From contig JAIXNA010000031.1 in NCBI GenBank assembly GCA_020328135.1, forward strand, positions 1 to 8,576: DNA of 8,576 bases. Direction: 5' to 3'. The first letter of the stretch is position 1; the number at the start of each line of letters is the position of its first letter. Positions 6,262 through 8,576 of this stretch are shown one piece after another. The notes beneath the pieces were generated by a model. It was not told the origin of the DNA and searched no databases. It saw only the letters and a list, made by a program, of their open reading frames with translations. This DNA comes from Candidatus Endomicrobiellum dinenymphae. GTDB lineage: Bacteria; Elusimicrobiota; Endomicrobiia; Endomicrobiales; Endomicrobiaceae. A program made the translations under genes and the position numbers.

Positions 6262-6681
6262 ATGAAGCTTGATTTGTCGAGTTTTAAAAAAGCAGTTAAG
6301 TCTCTAGAACAGGCTATAGAAATTTCTAATAAATTAATAAAAGGGGCGAATACGCCTGAAGAAAAGTTTTTTAAGGCAGGCGTAATACAGAACTTTGAAT
6401 TTACTTATGAGCTTTCATGGAAAATTATACAGCGATGTATTGAATTGTATTTTAATCCTGGGATAGAAGTTGTTACAAGAAGAGATTTGTTTCGTATGGC
6501 GTTTAAATATAATCTTATTGAAGATCCTAAAGATTGGTACGAATATCAACAAAACAGGAATATAACTTCTCATGCTTACGATGAACTGAAAGCCGATGCA
6601 GTGTATCAAATTGCAAAAATATTTATCGAAGATGCTAAATATTTGCTTGCTAAGTTGGAAGAAGTTAACAATGAGCAATAA
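6262..6681 (+). CDS. hepT: HepT-like HEPN protein (HI0074-type nucleotidyltransferase substrate-binding family), putative toxin
   Basis: This 139-residue, mostly helical protein belongs to the HI0074-type 'nucleotidyltransferase substrate binding' family within the HEPN-like group. It carries the HEPN RX4HXY signature as RNITSHAY (R99, H104, Y106), which in characterised HepT toxins is the RNase active site, the tyrosine being the residue AMPylated by the partner antitoxin. Conserved family stretches include NFEFTYELSWK (44-54). It starts 10 bases after dapL: AGAGG (6250-6254) overlaps the dapL stop and lies seven bases before the ATG, so translation is probably coupled. It overlaps the next gene by 11 bases, the usual toxin/antitoxin packing. 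Some HI0074-like proteins are described only as substrate-binding partners, so RNase activity is inferred from the motif. Confidence 0.82.
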   Translation: MKLDLSSFKKAVKSLEQAIEISNKLIKGANTPEEKFFKAGVIQNFEFTYELSWKIIQRCIELYFNPGIEVVTRRDLFRMAFKYNLIEDPKDWYEYQQNRNITSHAYDELKADAVYQIAKIFIEDAKYLLAKLEEVNNEQ

Positions 6682-6991
6682 AATAATAGACCTGCAGCAG
6701 ATATATTTGGATATGGTGTTGAATATATTAAGAAAACATTTGCAAAACAAAGATGTCAACGTGTATATTTTTGGATCTAGAGTAAAAGGAACGGCAAAGA
6801 AAACTTCTGATATTGACTTAGCTTTTAATGGCGATGGCGCAATATTAACTTGCGCATTACTGTCCGACATAAAAAGCGATTTTCAAGAAAGCGATCTTCC
6901 ATATATTGTTGACATAATAGACTTAAGTGGAATTTCAGATAGTTTTAAAAACTTTATCAAAAACGATTTGGTAGAAGTGAAATATAAATAG
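6671..6991 (+). CDS. mntA: MntA-like minimal nucleotidyltransferase, putative antitoxin to the HepT-like protein
   Basis: This is a 106-residue minimal nucleotidyltransferase. It contains the GSX10DXD signature exactly: G35-S36, ten residues, then D47-I-D49 (FGSRVKG ... TSDIDLAF). A third acidic position is likely at D81 or D84 in VDIIDL. In the HepT/MntA (type VII) system the enzyme AMPylates the HEPN toxin on the tyrosine of its RX4HXY motif and so neutralises it. The ATG at 6671 is chosen over one at 6596 because GGAAGAAG lies just upstream, the upstream residues match no family sequence, and this start gives the expected length and an 11-base overlap with hepT. It is the last gene of the operon; the next gene converges on it from the minus strand. 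Confidence 0.85.
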   Translation: MSNKIIDLQQIYLDMVLNILRKHLQNKDVNVYIFGSRVKGTAKKTSDIDLAFNGDGAILTCALLSDIKSDFQESDLPYIVDIIDLSGISDSFKNFIKNDLVEVKYK

Positions 6992-7022
6992 AAAAAATGT
7001 TTATTGTAAGTAGCGCGTGTTA

Positions 7023-7051
7023 ATTGTCCGCTGAAATCTCAGCGAAACAAT
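7023..7051. terminator. Hairpin between convergent genes, possible bidirectional terminator
   Basis: cgctga (7029-7034) pairs with tcagcg (7039-7044) around a 4-base loop. The stem is extended by attgt (7023-7027) with acaat (7047-7051) across a small internal bulge. It sits where the plus-strand operon meets the minus-strand gene, whose TGA stop (7041-7039) lies inside the stem. Neither side has a strong U-tract, so termination is likely from position and stem but not certain. Confidence 0.4.
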
Positions 7052-8576
7052 CTAGACTCGTCGCCAAAATCGCCAGCCGCATTGCCGCCCACAGCATTAT
7101 TTGTTCTACCACAATTCTGCAATCTTATGACATTTTGCCGGTTGTACTCATCCCTCTTTTTTAGGGTTTTCCCTAACATTTCCCTTTTCTCATCTAAGAA
7201 TCCTTGCGATAATAACAACGCATTATAGGTTGCTTTTTGCTTTGGGGGCATATTTTTTATGACATCATCAAACTCTTTCTGCGCTTCGTCAAGCTCTTTT
7301 TTATACAGATAGCGGTCATCGTGTAAAGCTTTTGTGGCATCTATCTTTTTGCTCCATACATCGTACAAATTGTTTAGAAGTTTGAGTTCTTCTTCGTTTA
7401 GGACTTCTTCGAGGGACTCCCTGGCGCTATTAAGATTTTCTCTTGCCTCGTACATGGATTCCCAAAGTCTGCGTTGGGTTTCGTTTAGGGAATTCATGAA
7501 GAATTCCCAGTTGCCATCAGACTTTCTCTTTGTCTCGTTCAGGGATTCCCAAAGTCTGCGTTGGGTTTCTTCGTTTAGGGAATCTAAGAATGATTTCATG
7601 GGGATACAATCGCTTTTGTATACGTCCCATTTGTCCCATTCACATGACATACATTGGGTGCCGACTTCAAACCGGAGTTCGCTTCGGCATTTGTTTATGG
7701 AATCCTTGAAGAGTTTCTTGCCGTTCTCAGTTCTACTATCTATCCCGTTCAAATTCTCGAAATACTTTTTCTTTGTCCAGTCGTAGTATGATCCAAAGTA
7801 CTTATTATAGTTTAGGGAATCCATGAAAGATTTCCAGTCGTCATCATACTTTTTCTTTGTCTCGTTCAGGGATTCCCAGAGTCTGCGTTGGGTTTCGTTT
7901 AGGGAATCGTCGAAGGGTTTCCATGCGACGCCAAATTTTTCAATTGCATCTTTCAGGGATTTAAAGGCTTTGTTGCGTTCGTTTTGGCGATAGATGGTTG
8001 TCTTGGAATCTATGAAGGATTTCTCGGCGTTTTTGACTCTTTCCTCTGCCTCGACTTCATTTCTTTTAAAAAGCGTGTCTCCGTTTAAGTGGTAGTCATG
8101 GAGTCTTTGTTTTTCGGAGAGATTTTCCTTAGCCTCTTCTAGCCGCTTTAGGAAACCACTGTCTTCCTCCATGGTCTTGTAGAAATATTTTTGCTTTAGT
8201 TCCTCGTCTTCCTTGGCTACGCTATAACCTACTTTGGCATTTTCAACAGCCCTATCCAAGTCTTCTTTTTCCGTACAGAAATTTGTATTTCCAGATTCTT
8301 CCTCTTGTTGTCCCTTGATGTGTCCCGTAAAAGATAGAGCATGAGGGTTAAGAGTAAATCTGCTTTGGTTAGAAGCTGGGACGTTAGCGCTAAGCCCGTA
8401 TGCATTATTAAAATCATACGCCTTAAGCGATTTGTTTTCTAGTATCTTGGGACTAGAGTCTTTTAGATTTGATTTTACGCTCGTTTCTCCTAAGACGTTT
8501 GAATGGTTTAAAGGAGAAATGTTACGCTCTTGTTGTATGTCTTTTAAATTTGTTCCTGCAAAACTTACAGGAACAA
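7039..8576 (-). CDS. Unrecognised repeat-rich, probably coiled-coil protein (partial; N-terminus beyond the right edge)
   Basis: I do not recognise this gene. On the minus strand one frame stays open from the window edge to a TGA at 7041-7039, giving at least 511 residues. The TTG at 8259 is not a credible start because the frame continues 105 codons upstream without a stop. Residues 1-105 (from the edge) are polar and rich in Asn/Ser, with two short motifs, VSFAG (3-7) and LSFTG (80-84). From about 106 the protein is highly charged (Glu/Lys/Arg) and reads as long helices. A repeat based on DSLNETQRRLW followed by an ESLNET...W..FM stretch occupies about 223-375. Four cysteines at 296, 308, 311 and 323 form CX11CX2CX11C. 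The C-terminus ends in a Gly/Asn-rich tail (GGNAAGDFGDESRLFR). No transmembrane segment is visible; a signal peptide cannot be assessed without the N-terminus. GC content is clearly higher than in the lysine operon. A structural or surface/secreted role is possible but unproven. Confidence 0.75.
   Translation of the reverse strand, partial: VPVSFAGTNLKDIQQERNISPLNHSNVLGETSVKSNLKDSSPKILENKSLKAYDFNNAYGLSANVPASNQSRFTLNPHALSFTGHIKGQQEEESGNTNFCTEKEDLDRAVENAKVGYSVAKEDEELKQKYFYKTMEEDSGFLKRLEEAKENLSEKQRLHDYHLNGDTLFKRNEVEAEERVKNAEKSFIDSKTTIYRQNERNKAFKSLKDAIEKFGVAWKPFDDSLNETQRRLWESLNETKKKYDDDWKSFMDSLNYNKYFGSYYDWTKKKYFENLNGIDSRTENGKKLFKDSINKCRSELRFEVGTQCMSCEWDKWDVYKSDCIPMKSFLDSLNEETQRRLWESLNETKRKSDGNWEFFMNSLNETQRRLWESMYEARENLNSARESLEEVLNEEELKLLNNLYDVWSKKIDATKALHDDRYLYKKELDEAQKEFDDVIKNMPPKQKATYNALLLSQGFLDEKREMLGKTLKKRDEYNRQNVIRLQNCGRTNNAVGGNAAGDFGDESRLFR
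7456..7907 (-). repeat. Internal DNA repeats encoding the DSLNETQRRLWES unit (three copies)
   Basis: Near-identical copies lie at 7456-7493, 7543-7583 and 7870-7907 (plus-strand coordinates). The core cccaaagtctgcgttgggtt is shared; copy 3 has one a-to-g change and copy 2 carries a 3-base in-frame insertion adding one Glu. Start-to-start distances are 87 bp (29 codons) and 327 bp (109 codons). All copies are in frame, so the array can gain or lose units without breaking the gene. The high DNA identity points to recent duplication or gene conversion; more degenerate protein-level units lie between copies 2 and 3. Confidence 0.85.

Noticed and set aside
7334..7786. 150-codon plus-strand frame inside the repeat gene
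   Set aside because: It is the antisense shadow of the minus-strand repeats (Ser/Arg/Leu-rich, opposite the Asn/Glu/Lys codons) and has no start signal.

Overview
The window reads as an AT-rich bacterial chromosome segment with compact operons, long A/T runs in coding DNA, one clearly eroded gene and dispersed palindromic repeats. This fits a host-associated bacterium undergoing genome reduction. The gene order lysA-dapF-(dapA)-dapB-dapL, the DapL route to diaminopimelate and the overall style would suit an Elusimicrobia/Endomicrobium-type gut symbiont. That assignment is an inference from style and gene content; no marker gene in the window proves it.

Region 1 (1-637) has no convincing gene. 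It opens with a perfect 20-bp tandem duplication and two long perfect inverted repeats, of 112 bp and 87 bp. They interleave in the order A-B-A'-B', so the two possible stems exclude each other. An AT-rich spacer with a small REP-like palindrome and a promoter-like TATAAT follows. Region 2 (638-1360) is a full-length comF (competence/phosphoribosyltransferase family) with an unusual residue in its PRPP loop. Region 3 (1361-1764) is a spacer with hairpins, a second REP-like element and a good sigma-70 promoter for the next operon.

Region 4 (1765-6991) is a one-direction operon: lysA, dapF, a dapA remnant, dapB, dapL, then a HepT/MntA-type toxin-antitoxin pair. LysA, DapF, DapB and DapL all keep their catalytic residues and together cover the steps from dihydrodipicolinate to lysine. 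The gene for the preceding step, dapA, is reduced to its first ~27 and last ~29 codons fused in frame. If the pathway works, dihydrodipicolinate synthase must come from another locus. The toxin-antitoxin pair starts 10 bp after dapL and its two genes overlap by 11 bp, so it appears to be co-expressed with the lysine genes.

Region 5 (7039-8576, minus strand) is one open frame of at least 511 residues that runs off the right edge. It encodes a charged, probably coiled-coil protein with an 11 + 18 residue repeat and a symmetric four-cysteine cluster. I do not recognise it. Its GC content is visibly higher than that of the operon beside it. It converges on the operon across a hairpin that could terminate transcription.

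The points most worth a second look are the interleaved inverted repeats at the left edge, the internally deleted dapA among intact lysine genes, and the unrecognised repeat protein at the right.
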